A program made the translations under genes and the position numbers. This document shows, one piece after another, positions 37,101 to 47,740 of a stretch of DNA of 64,000 nucleotides (its first letter is position 1; each line of letters begins with the position of its first letter). The stretch lies in the NCBI RefSeq assembly GCF_000499845.2, contig NC_023754.2, positions 23,966,611-24,030,610 of the forward strand, given 5' to 3'. The notes below the pieces were generated by a model, which saw only the letters and a program-made list of their open reading frames with translations, was not told where the DNA came from and did not search any database. The stretch comes from Phaseolus vulgaris. Lineage: Eukaryota > Streptophyta > Magnoliopsida > Fabales > Fabaceae.

Positions 37101-39104
37101 TGGTACTAACTGCAGATGTTGAAGTTGGTGAATTCTTTGGATAGTTTAAACAAGAAACGTAATACTAGGATAGGATGGAAAACCATAGTTGCTAGCAGGA
37201 AACAATTGCACTTTACTCTTTACAGCAGTAGTCTTTGGACCTGTAAATACCAGGAAAATGAAGAGGCTTGGCTTTCTTTGAAAGACAGGAGAGAAGATTA
37301 TTTTTTTGACAGTGTTCCTTGAAGTATAATAAAACTTGACTATTAGACTCGTAGTTAAATAACATGAATTACGCAGCTAATGCTAGACTCCTCAAGAAAT
37401 TAGGAAAATTATATTATTAGATTCCTGATGAAATACTGCATATGAAGTTAATTTTCTATATATTGTGACGGTAGTTAATTTCAAACCAGGAAATTATCAG
37501 CAGGATGCTCAGTATTGTTCTAGTATGCATATATAAATACAAACGTGCACATTTTTGTATTCGTTACCTTGTAATGCTTGTTAATATATGATTTGTCCAC
37601 TATCTTCATCTTCTAATATATATAGGAGACATGTCTCATTACAATGTTTTCTTTTGGCAGCGGTGGATTTACTCAAAATTTTGGAATGAATGTCAAGACA
37701 ACTATGACAACTATTGTAGCACGTGTACTTGGTCCTCCAGAATTAAAGTTAGGTGATCCAAATGGAAAGATCATTAAATTAACAGTGGATCTGGAAAAAT
37801 GTCACTGGAATCTTGCTGGAAGGTCAATGGTGGAAGGTAAACCAGTTGAGAATTGGGGCATTATTGATTTCACTAGTTTTGGGCCATCCAAGTACAAATT
37901 AAGAGGCAAGGATTTCATTCAAAAGCTTATAGGCAAATACAAGAAATTGGGTATATACATGCAGGAGCCCATTTGGTATGAAGAATCTTCAATGAAGATA
38001 CTTGCGTGTTATAATTTGCTATCTGAATTACTTGAGAAAATTAAGAACATTTGTAAATATAACCACGTACACCTGCAATTTCTTCTGTGTGTAATGGCTA
38101 AAAAAAGTCCTGGTTACAAGTACCTGAAATGGATTTCTGAGACCAAACTTGGGATAGTGACACAATGCTGCTTGTCTAATGGTGCTAATGAAGCAGAGGA
38201 CAAATTTTATACTAATCTGGCTCTCAAGATCAATGCCAAACTTGGAGGCAGTAACGTGGAGCTGAGTAATGGGCTCCCTTACTTTGTGGGTGAAGAACAT
38301 GTGATGTTTTTAGGGGCTGATGTCAACCATCCTGGTTATCAAGACACCAGGAGTCCATCAATTGCTGCTGTGGTCGCTACTGTTAACTGGCCTGCTGCAA
38401 ATCGTTATGCAGCACGTGTATGCCCACAATACAATCGAATTGAGAAAATATTGAGCTTTGGAGATGTTTGCCTTGAGCTTGTTTCATGCTATAGGAGGAT
38501 GAATGGAGTTAGGCCTGAAAGAATTGTTATTTTTCGTGATGGGGTGAGTGAGTACCAGTTTGACATGGTTCTTAACGAAGAACTGCTTGATTTGAAGAGA
38601 GTATTTCAAAGAGTAGACTACTTTCCAACAATCACTCTAATTGTAGCACAAAAACGACATCAAACTCGATTTTTCCCAGAGGGCTGGAGGGATGGATCTT
38701 CTAGTGGCAATATTTTACCAGGAACAGTTGTGGACACAAAAGTTATACATCCTTTTGAGTTTGACTTCTACCTTTGTAGTTACCATGGAAACCTTGGTAC
38801 AAGCAAGCCTACTCATTACCATGTTTTATGGGACGAGCACAAGTTTACATCTGATGAATTGCAGAAGCTCATATACCATATGTGCTTCACCTTTGCCAAG
38901 TGCACTAAACCTGTATCTTTAGTTCCTCCTGTGTATTATGCTGACCTTGCTGCTTATAGAGGACGATTATACCATGAAGCAAGGATTGGGATGCAATCTC
39001 CAAACTCAACAAAAGATGCTTCCTCACTTTCACGAACCACCTCATTTGAACAAGGATTTTACTCACTGCATGCTGACCTGGAAAACATAATGTTCTTTAT
39101 CTAA
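34118..39104 (+). pseudogene. AGO2: AGO2-type Argonaute gene with two frameshifts and an in-frame stop
   Basis: Exons 34118-34547, 35581-36775 and 37661-39104, the few-exon structure of AGO2/3 genes. Exon 1 encodes a polar N-terminus with repeated QPEWRR/QPQWRR/EPEWRR motifs. Exon 2 holds the ArgoN start (RPDNGGTIKILTSRLRVNHF), PAZ (about 36240-36600) and the following linker; exon 3 holds MID and PIWI, ending in HADLENIMFFI. Slicer residues are visible in GADVNHP and FRDGVSE, with a His in THYHVLW at the third position. PVSLVPPVYYAD and few introns fit the AGO2 clade, which acts in antiviral and defence RNA silencing. Between about 35885 and 35998 the family sequence shifts to another frame: one base is missing near 35885 and two near 35996. 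The net change of three restores the frame, but the original frame meets TGA at 35892-35894. Either a recent pseudogene or an assembly error. The rest is undamaged. Confidence 0.85.
35124..35340. mobile_element. Small MITE in intron 1 of the Argonaute gene
   Basis: The ends GTTTGGATAAAT (35124-35135) and ATTTATCCAAAC (35329-35340) form a perfect 12-bp terminal inverted repeat around about 190 bp of non-coding DNA. This terminal sequence type is common among short legume transposons. No clear target duplication was found. It lies well inside intron 1 (34548-35580). Confidence 0.6.
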
Positions 39105-39186
39105 AGGACTTCATCTCCACTCTCCTACAGGTTCTGCAAAACCTTATACTCTTTAGACGTGTATTGCATATTCCGCTCAAAATAGT

Positions 39187-39207
39187 GAAGTTTGTGCGCG
39201 AATCTAA
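39187..39207 (+). promoter_or_regulatory. miR403-like target site in the Argonaute 3' UTR
   Basis: gtttgtgcgcgaatctaa at 39190-39207, 83 nt after the stop codon, is nearly complementary to plant miR403, which is known to target AGO2 in its 3' UTR. From memory of the miRNA, 18-19 of 21 positions pair. One mismatch (C opposite A) falls at miRNA position 9, next to the cleavage site. Confidence 0.7.
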
Positions 39208-40495
39208 TAACTCTGTCTTCAAATAATCTTTTTTTCTTTTATACTTTTTATTTTTATTCGCAAGCCATATTTGTACCATCTAATCAAACCCTGTCATGGC
39301 TAATATCCAAAATATAGAAGAATATGACAATTATAGTTATAATACTTGGATGATTTCCAATGCACATTTTATAAAAGGAATTCTAGAAGATTGTTATTGT
39401 AACTCAGATAGAGGAAAGGAAAGGTTATCATATTAACTTATGTGTATTACAGAGTGTTGATAAAGAAGTAATTTATACACAGGTAACACATGGGTACCCT
39501 TAACAAAGATCAACCATAGCTCTTCAAAATTAAACAACTAGTTAAGTTATATAAAACCCAGCCCAAACAAAATATTATTGTAATGTTTGTAAGTTCATTT
39601 TTCCTTTATTTTTCTTATGATGGAAGTGCTCGAGATATGTGTAGTTCTTGTGTGTATTACCTGCGCAATTTGGTTATCATGCTCAGTGGTTTGTTTGTGT
39701 GTGTATGTACACACATATATATATATATACACTAATAATAATAATAATAATAATAAAGTAAATAGTTAAATTACACCCATGCATACAGATGTACATAGGA
39801 TTCATCGTTTCGTTTTTAAATGTCCAAGACTAATATTTTCATTAAATTGATTAGGTCAAATTGGACTTTAAACGGGTCGAGTCTCGCCAAAATATTTTAA
39901 AATAGATTTGGGTTGAGATTACTTAGATAGTGGATTAAATGAGCTTTAGCCAAACTAATCCGTAAACTTACGAGTGGGTTTATTTTTTAAATAATAATAA
40001 TTTTTAAAAATTAAAAATAATATTTTTTAAGTATATATATTAGAAGTTATTTATTAAATATATGTTAAAACGGGTGATCAGTTTGTATTCAACATTTATC
40101 CAACACCAATAAAATAACATTTTTATTTTAAAACGGATGAATAGACTGAAAAAGTATAAATATTATTTTTTATTGTGTTAGGAGGTTATTATTTGATAAC
40201 TTGTTAATAAGAAAATATTAAATTAAGATATTTAATTGAAATATAAATTAAATTAATTAATAAAAATAGATATAAGTTGATTGTATAAAGGATTTTGAAG
40301 GTAACATTACCTTAGATTATTCCATCACATTTTTAGGAACACTCGATTTCACACCTCAGGTATAGACATGCATCATGAACACATTTTGTTATTAACTTTT
40401 TCAACAGGTTTCCTGGGAAATCCTATCCACTCATTTTAGAACCAAAGAATCGTAGCGGTTAGAATTCATTGGTCTCCAACCCTGACCCTCACCAT

Positions 40496-40500
<5 letters not shown>

Positions 40501-40554
<54 letters not shown>
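40501..40554. repeat. (TA)27 microsatellite
   Basis: A perfect 54-bp alternating TA run between the Argonaute gene and O-fucosyltransferase copy B. Long pure dinucleotide runs of this kind are usually length-polymorphic. Confidence 0.97.
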
Positions 40555-40556
<2 letters not shown>

Positions 40557-41212
40557 GTTTATAATATATTATATAATAATAATATATGATTTTATGATAA
40601 TAAAAATGTGAATTGTATGATAAGGTGATTACTAATAAATAAGGTATTAGAGTAAATTTTATATTGTTTTGGTTGTAAAGTTCATTATCTGCTAAATAAG
40701 GATAACATATGTTTTTTACTGTAATATTAATGCTCTTTCCTTTTGTTTATCACTCTTTTTTTTTTTCAACTTTATAATTTTTTAAAACATTTGTTTTATT
40801 TTCTATCGTTAGTTTTAATTACAAAAATGTTGTGGTGCTGATATCATGACGATAATGCCACTGGGAACTAAAACAACATATTTATATAAGTCAAAAACAA
40901 ACGAAAATATATATACAAACATTGCTAAAACTAAAAACACAAATTGCGACTTTTAGCGTATTATTGGAAAGGTCATGTCATGAGTCATTTTCCTTATTAT
41001 TATTTTTTATTAATATGATAGAGGAAACTTAAGATATAATATCTTAATTGTTTATATTGTAGTTTAATCATATTTTGAAGTTTTGTCTCCATGTTTTCAA
41101 TAGTTTATTTTATCAGTACTAATCTCATTAAATATCAATGTCTAATATTAACATGAAAACCCAAGTTTTATTGAAAAACAATAGTTTTATTAAATATTTT
41201 CTTTTTATAAAG

Positions 41213-41240
<28 letters not shown>

Positions 41241-41244
<4 letters not shown>

Positions 41245-41661
41245 ATTTCTCCCTCCACCATATCAATTTCAGCATGCACCCAATCAGCTCTAGAAAATGA
41301 TAAAAGTACCCCTCATAAATGACGAAAATAACCTTACACAAAAATGGAAAAAATTATTTTTGAAACTTTTATCTGAAATATTTTGGATTTCAATTTTCAG
41401 AACATATTTTTGAATTATGAAATTTTTTATCCAGAATGTATTTTTAGTTTTGTATTCAAATTTTTTTTTCCAGCATGTATTTTGTTATTTCTCAATTATA
41501 ATTATTATTTTGAATTTTTTAATTTGGAATAAGGGTAGTTTTGAAAATTTAAAAAATTGATATGGAGGTTAAAATTGATATGGTGCATAAGGATAGTTTT
41601 GGAAATTTAAAAAATTGATATGGTGAAGGTTAAAATTGATATGGTGCCGGAAGAATTTTCC
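41241..41661. mobile_element. Mutator-like MITE inserted in an AT microsatellite
   Basis: The left end ggcaatttctccctccacca and the reverse complement of the right end (ggaaaattcttccggcacca) form terminal inverted repeats continuing through atatcaattt. Both flanks read TATATATAT (41232-41240 and 41662-41670). This fits a 9-bp target duplication, although the target is itself an AT repeat. Near the right end a unit of about 62 bp is duplicated (about 41527-41590 and 41592-41652). Same family as 5327-5810. Confidence 0.7.
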
Positions 41662-43438
41662 TATATATATCATCACACAAAACATAAAAAATTCAAAAAA
41701 AAAATATTATATTTGAATCATCCATCACGAGAAAAAGCAACATCCACGAGAAAGTAAAATAAACTAGTGATTCTTAAAATGATTGATAAAATTTTATATT
41801 TGAATCATCCATCACGATTATATGAATTGGGATTAGGGGCTGGTGCACTTGGTTTACGGGTTTAAAAAGAAATCCATATTTAACTTTTATATTCTTTTTG
41901 TGTTTGACAACTTGCACTCTGTTATATTTTTTAATACATCACATGTTTTCACGAATACGAATTAAATTAGTAATATTTATTGCCTTTTTGAACGATAAGT
42001 TATGGTACCCAATGTGAAAGATTCTCGTTGATCAATCTTATAATAAAAAATTCTACAAACAGCCCTCGTCTAAAGTCATATTTGTTTAAGGAGTTATTTG
42101 ATGAGATTATAATTTATTTTTATGAATTATTATATATCACATTACTATTATAATTTTATGTTTTATTATCATATTTTAATTAGAAAGTTTATAAGATTCA
42201 AATTCTAAAATATAATTTTGACCATGCAATAGAAATACCTTATTCAACCTTTATAATTAATATCTAATCAATAAAACAATTAAATTTTGGCTGTGTAACA
42301 TTATTCTTTTACTTTTAATTTTTAAAATATTTTGTTCTTTATGTCTTTTTCCTTCTCGCTATCTGTGTCTCTTTTGTTCCTACCAACCTTTCTTGTCCTT
42401 TTTTCTCTCTTCCCAACACTCCATTCTCAACGACGTCTCATTTGGTTCAAGCTGCTTCCTTTTGCATCTCTCATCGCACCCCATTTCTTTATTATTCTCT
42501 GGGTTGCTTTCTCGTGTACCCCACAACCCTAAAACACGGTCGTTTCATCACTGATTCAAAAACTTTCCTTCCAAAGGTGAGAAAACCAACACACAGACGC
42601 TGCTATGGCTTTAACACACCCAACAAAATTCCTCATTAAATGCTGTTTGTTTTTCTTCCTCGTTGGTTTCACCGGACACGTTCTTATCGATGTGTCTCGT
42701 GTCTCCTTTGCTTTTCGCATTTCTGGGTGCGTGTCTCCAGCTCTTTAATGTTAGTCCAGCGTTGATATATTTAATTAATAATATAAGATGGAGATTGGAT
42801 ATCAATCAAGCGTTTAACTGCTGAGTACTTTATATTATACATATATTATAAGGCATTTGAGAATATTTATTTGAATAATTAAAGTTTATGTAAAAGTTAA
42901 ATATTTGTGAACGTATCGACATCATACAAAGCAGTCCAAGGTGACATTAATATTAATATTTATCTTATTAAATAGATTGAATGGTGTTCAAAAAGGCTGG
43001 AAAGAGCTGGAGACAGGCAGTGCAGAAGAGGTATAGCTTGTGATGGTTTTCTCACCAACATTCACATGTCTCTTATTTCTTTTCCACATGCCTCTAATTT
43101 CTTACTGAATCGCTGCATACTATAATCAGAATTCGATTTTATAGAATCACAAATTCGTAGCTGATTCTTTGTGATTTTTGTTTTGTAGATATTCATCTTT
43201 GGAGGGAATCCTCTGTTGCAAATTTCTTGCTTTTCTTGTTATTCCCTTTGTATCAATCATCAGTCGAGTCAGATAGTGGGGTCCTTCAAAATTGGATCTT
43301 TACCTTCGAATTTGTTCGCACGGCTTCTCCACATCGATGTTGATCAATTTTGTAAGTGATGCTGTGATCTGAGATTTTATGTTGAAGTAAATAATTGGTG
43401 ATGATTTGCATGGTTGAGTGAGTGAATCGTTATCATAC

Positions 43439-44764
43439 ATGGAAGTGTTGCCGAAGTTTTTGATCGGCACAATGAATTCAGTAACTAGCAAATGTATGTT
43501 TTTACTTGTTACTGTTTTGATTCTTAGAGCACTGTTGTTTCCATCCTTCCTTGGCTTTGACGGGATTGAATGGAGCAACCTTGTTTATATCCGCACTCCA
43601 TTGTTGAATTTTGACTTTGGAATACGGCAAGATAAGTTTTTGGTGGTTCCCCAGATTGTATGGGGATTAAACAACCAGAAGATTGCGTTTGCAAGGGCCT
43701 GTCTTACTGCTAGAATGCTGAACAGAACATTGTTGATGCCAAGCCTTAGTGCCTCATTGTTTTACAAAGAAATTGATCTCTTGCAACCTATTTCCTTTGA
43801 TAAGATTTTCCAATTTGATAAGTTTAATACCCTTTGCAATGGTTTTGTCCGGTTGGGGCGCTATTCAGATGTCTCGAATAGAACAGAAGTGCTGGAAATG
43901 GAAAAGGGAAGTGGCAGGAGGTGGACAGTGGAGAGAGATTTGTCACAATTGAAGGAGCATGGTAAGGGCTCTTTAGATGATCACGAGGTAATTCGGATTG
44001 TAGGGAAGAACCCTTTCTTGTGGCATGATCATTGGCCTGTGAAGGACTATGCAAGGATTTTTGAATGCTTGGATTTGACAGAAGAGATTGCTAAGGAAGC
44101 AGACAGAGTTGTGTCTAGGATTAGAGCTGTTGGAGGAAAGATAGCAGGCAACACTGAAGCAGCGGAAATGCAGAACAGTATCACCAGTGATGGACCTTCT
44201 TTTAAGCCCCTTCCGTATGTTGCTGTCCACATGAGGATAGAAATTGATTGGATGATTCACTGTAAAAATTTAGAGAGGCGATTGAACACGAATCAAATCT
44301 GCAGTAGCAAGAAAGAGATAGTGGAAAGAGTTAGGAACATTGCTGGTTTGAAGACTCCAGTTGTTGTTTATCTTGCTGTTGCTGATAAACTCCTCAACAA
44401 TTCTTCCATACTTGAAGGTTGGGAAGAAGGGTTTCTTCCTTTTGAGAAGAAGAAACTTGGTGTTGATGGAATTTATAAGAAGTATCCGTATTTAATTCAG
44501 TCTGCAATCGACTATGAAGTGTGTTTAAGAGCTGATACCTTTGTGGGAAACAGTTTCTCCACATTTTCAAGTCTTATAGCTCTTGAAAGAACACAGAAGA
44601 TGATCAGAATGAATGCCACCAACATGTGTGCAGAAAATGTTAGATGGCCTTCTTATGCTTACAACATACCAGGAACATCAAATGGTCCAATGAGATGGGT
44701 TACAAACATGTCAGAATCAAGTCTTCAAGCAATCAGCTATGGCACCAATCACATCTCTTGTTAA
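43439..44764 (+). CDS. O-fucosyltransferase-like type II membrane protein, copy B
   Basis: A single intact exon of 441 residues, collinear without gaps with copy A at 30642-31967. The membrane segment (about 19-38, CMFLLVTVLILRALLFPSF), the VPQIVWGLNNQKIAFARA block, the YVAVHMRIEIDW block and the VCLRADTFVGNSFSTFSS block are all kept. About 28 residue differences cluster in the first 125 residues, around residues 225-255 and near the C-terminus; the stretch between the last two clusters is identical. No stop or frameshift is seen, so both copies look functional. The ATG at 43439 was chosen because it matches copy A; the frame is open for seven more codons upstream but has no other ATG. Confidence 0.85.
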   Translation: MEVLPKFLIGTMNSVTSKCMFLLVTVLILRALLFPSFLGFDGIEWSNLVYIRTPLLNFDFGIRQDKFLVVPQIVWGLNNQKIAFARACLTARMLNRTLLMPSLSASLFYKEIDLLQPISFDKIFQFDKFNTLCNGFVRLGRYSDVSNRTEVLEMEKGSGRRWTVERDLSQLKEHGKGSLDDHEVIRIVGKNPFLWHDHWPVKDYARIFECLDLTEEIAKEADRVVSRIRAVGGKIAGNTEAAEMQNSITSDGPSFKPLPYVAVHMRIEIDWMIHCKNLERRLNTNQICSSKKEIVERVRNIAGLKTPVVVYLAVADKLLNNSSILEGWEEGFLPFEKKKLGVDGIYKKYPYLIQSAIDYEVCLRADTFVGNSFSTFSSLIALERTQKMIRMNATNMCAENVRWPSYAYNIPGTSNGPMRWVTNMSESSLQAISYGTNHISC

Positions 44765-45264
44765 CAGTACCTTGTTTAATTAATTATTCCGGCTGCAAAG
44801 TTTTAGAGTAGATGAAGAGCCCCTTTTTCTTGGCTCAACATTTTGACTTGTAGGGATGAATGACACACTTTAAAAGAAGGACGTTGATGTAGAGAATGCA
44901 CACTTGAGGTACAGTTTCTCGTTGTGTAAACTGAACCCATTATTTTGAAACAAATTTTTAAGGTGGGCACTGTTTGGTTGTTAAAAAACGAAGTCCCTCG
45001 GAAAGGGTAGGTTTTGGTTTCTGTATTCAATTTGTGTCTACAGTTTGGGAAGTGTTACTGTTGGTGTATAGGGTTCACGTGTGTGGGCGAAGTCTATAAC
45101 TGTATGCTCTGGTTGTGTCTACTTTTGTTGTACATTTAAGAGAACACAAAGTGTGCCCTTTTCAGTTATTAAAGAAAAAAAAGTGGACCCTCTTTTTATT
45201 TCTTTTTTGCAATAACTGGAAAATTCCATCTTTAGAAATGATTTTCTGTCAATGAAGTTGGTGA

Positions 45265-45301
45265 AAAACAAACTCATGCCATAAAAGTATGAGTTTGTTT
45301 T
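45265..45301. repeat. Perfect 13-bp hairpin downstream of copy B
   Basis: AAAACAAACTCAT (45265-45277) and ATGAGTTTGTTTT (45289-45301) are exact reverse complements around an 11-nt loop. The site lies about 500 bp after the stop codon of copy B. No function is assigned. Confidence 0.85.
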
Positions 45302-46750
45302 CTCTTGTTACTACAACCTGGATTCTGACAAGTCCTGTAGACTCAATTCATACATTTTTTTTTTCAAAAAGAAATAAATGATATTTTGCATTATTGTACA
45401 TTTTTTTTCAAGTATTTTTATACAGCCATACTTCACTTTCAGTATTCATGTTAGTAGAATGATGTATGTAAAAAGGCATAGGTAGGAAGTGTAATCTTCA
45501 TGATACTAGCCAAAAATTATAATGACAAAGGATGCCTTAACAGAGTTGGATGGGGACTTGCAGCTAGGTTGAGGAATGAAGCTATTGGTTATTGGTGTAG
45601 GTAGTGCAGTGAATTTTTTCTTTTAGATCTAAAAGTAGGTCACATAATAATTATCTGTGATACCTAACCTTTCGGTTCAGAAATTTTCTTCTGGTTCACA
45701 CTTCACCATAATCACTTGAAATACAAATTGGTTAGAATTAGAAGTGATTGTTATTATGGGGAAACTAGTATTAAAAGGTAAATAAAGGGTGCCATTATTT
45801 TTGGATTTTTCTTTGACTACAGTAATAACCTGCTACTCATAAAAATTTGAATGTATTTTACATTATTTTAAAATTTCACAAGAATAAACATAGGCAGATA
45901 CATATTTGAAAAACTGAAAAATATACACACAAGTAATTACCAATATTCATATCTCGTATTTTAAAAGCAATTTGTTGCTGTCCATGAGATACCTTTAACC
46001 TGATCTTTCTCTGTCTTGTTATTTTTCTTGGCCACCTAATCTTTTTGTTGGTCACCTAATCATGTTGAAACTAAGTACTTTCATATATTATACGATGTTT
46101 AAGTCTGATATTTAGTAACATAGAATAATCGGTGAAGTGTTTGTCTTTGATTTTTTAAAAATAGTTGGTTTTCGAAAGTGAGTTTTTCATATTTTTGTTT
46201 GCTTATTAATTGGTATGATAGTTAGTTTCTCTAAATAGATTATTCAGGGATTTTGATTCGTGGACAATAGTTCTAACAACAAATGGTTTTTATTTGAGAA
46301 GAGTTATAATAAATGATGGGTTGATTGAAGTGTGATACAGTAAAAATCATTGAAATCTCAATTCATAATGATTGTTTAGTAATATGAACTTGTATATTAT
46401 AGAGTGAACAATTACAGAATATAGTTTTAACAACTATTGTTTCATTATTGTTGATGAATGTATAGTTAAAAATAATATGTTTTCAACAACAACAAATAAT
46501 AATGGTTATAAATCACTTTTAACAATGGTACAAACACTTGTGTTAGAGTCTACCACAATGATTATGTATTGAATTTTAATTATTTTCACTCACCAATTAT
46601 ATGTCCATTATGATGAAAGATGGTATGTATTAAAATTTTGATTATCTTTTATTTTTGTTAAAAAAACTGCATGTGTATGATTTTGCCTATAGATATTTAG
46701 GTGCTTACTCTATTATTTTTATGTATGATTTTCAGTATTTTTTAATTATT

Positions 46751-47740
46751 GTAGATGATTTTTCTCGTTACACTTGGGTTATTTCTATGCGAACTAAATC
46801 TGAGGTCAAACACACCTAACTAGTTTTTTTTTATCTGTTAAAATTATACGCTGTGATAATGAAGTTGAATTTGCCATGACAAACTTTTTTTCAAAGGCAT
46901 TATTCAAAAAAAAACTTGCATAAAAACACTAAAACAAAATGACATTGTAGAACGACGTAAACATCAACATATTCTCAATGTCACATGTTTTGCTTTTTCA
47001 AGCAAATTTACCTTCTATCTTTTATCATTTTGCTATTTTACATGTTATTAAATTACATGGTTCTTTATATGATATTTCCTTATTATGTGTTTTTGGCTGT
47101 CTTTGTTATTCTAACACTATTACTTCACATAGAAAAAAATAGATGAATGGTCTATTTCTCGTATTTTTTTAGGTTTTCAACCTCATATTAAAGGATGTCT
47201 TTTTCTTAATCATCAAAATCATAAAATTGAGGTCTCAAACTTTTCATATAAATTGAAAGATGATAATACTAAGAGTTCCAACAATTTATCTTTTACCTAT
47301 TCCTCAATCTTATAACTCCAATTATGATTTTTTTTCTCTGATAACTATAATGTTGCCACACATGGTTCCGACTGAAAATACTGTTCATAATCAACCACGG
47401 ACCACGGAGGTCCACTTGCCTTAAGAGAACCCCAACCTATCTTGAAGAATTTGGACTTGTCATCTACACACATTGTAAGTTCTAAGCATCCTATCAATAA
47501 CTTTGTATTCAATCATGCTTTATCTTTTAATTTTAAACACACTATTGCTTCTATTTCTTCTTCCACTAAATCACATAATTATGAGGAAGCCTCCAAACAT
47601 GCTTGCTGGAAAAAAGCAATGGAGGACGAACTCGATGCTCTTTGTGCCAAAACACATGGACTCTTGTGCCTCTTCCACCGGGAAGAAAGCCATTGGATGT
47701 CGTTGGGTGTACAAGGTAAAACACAAATTCAGGAAAGAAT
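46751..47740 (+). mobile_element. Decayed Ty1/copia retrotransposon fragment
   Basis: Translated pieces in shifting frames match plant copia polyprotein: VDDFSRYTW from the integrase core at 46751, ERRKHQHILN near 46954, VFGCL near 47090, then a reverse-transcriptase start (EASKHACWKKAMEDELDAL, KKAIGCRWVYKVKHK) near 47580-47730. Stops, frame changes and internal deletions separate them, and homology stops about 47740, before the catalytic part of reverse transcriptase. No LTRs were recognised at its edges. This is an old non-functional remnant. Confidence 0.75.

Larger units (their letters stand above)
39105..43438. other. Intergenic with miR403-like site, microsatellites and a MITE; leader of copy B
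   Basis: The 3' UTR of the Argonaute gene starts here. Further on are ATT repeats (39733-39756), (TA)27 at 40501-40554, (AT)14 at 41213-41240 and a MITE at 41241-41661. A 24-bp phrase ending atttgaatcatccatcacga occurs twice (about 41707 and 41794). From about 42344 the leader of O-fucosyltransferase copy B begins. No additional gene was recognised. Confidence 0.6.
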
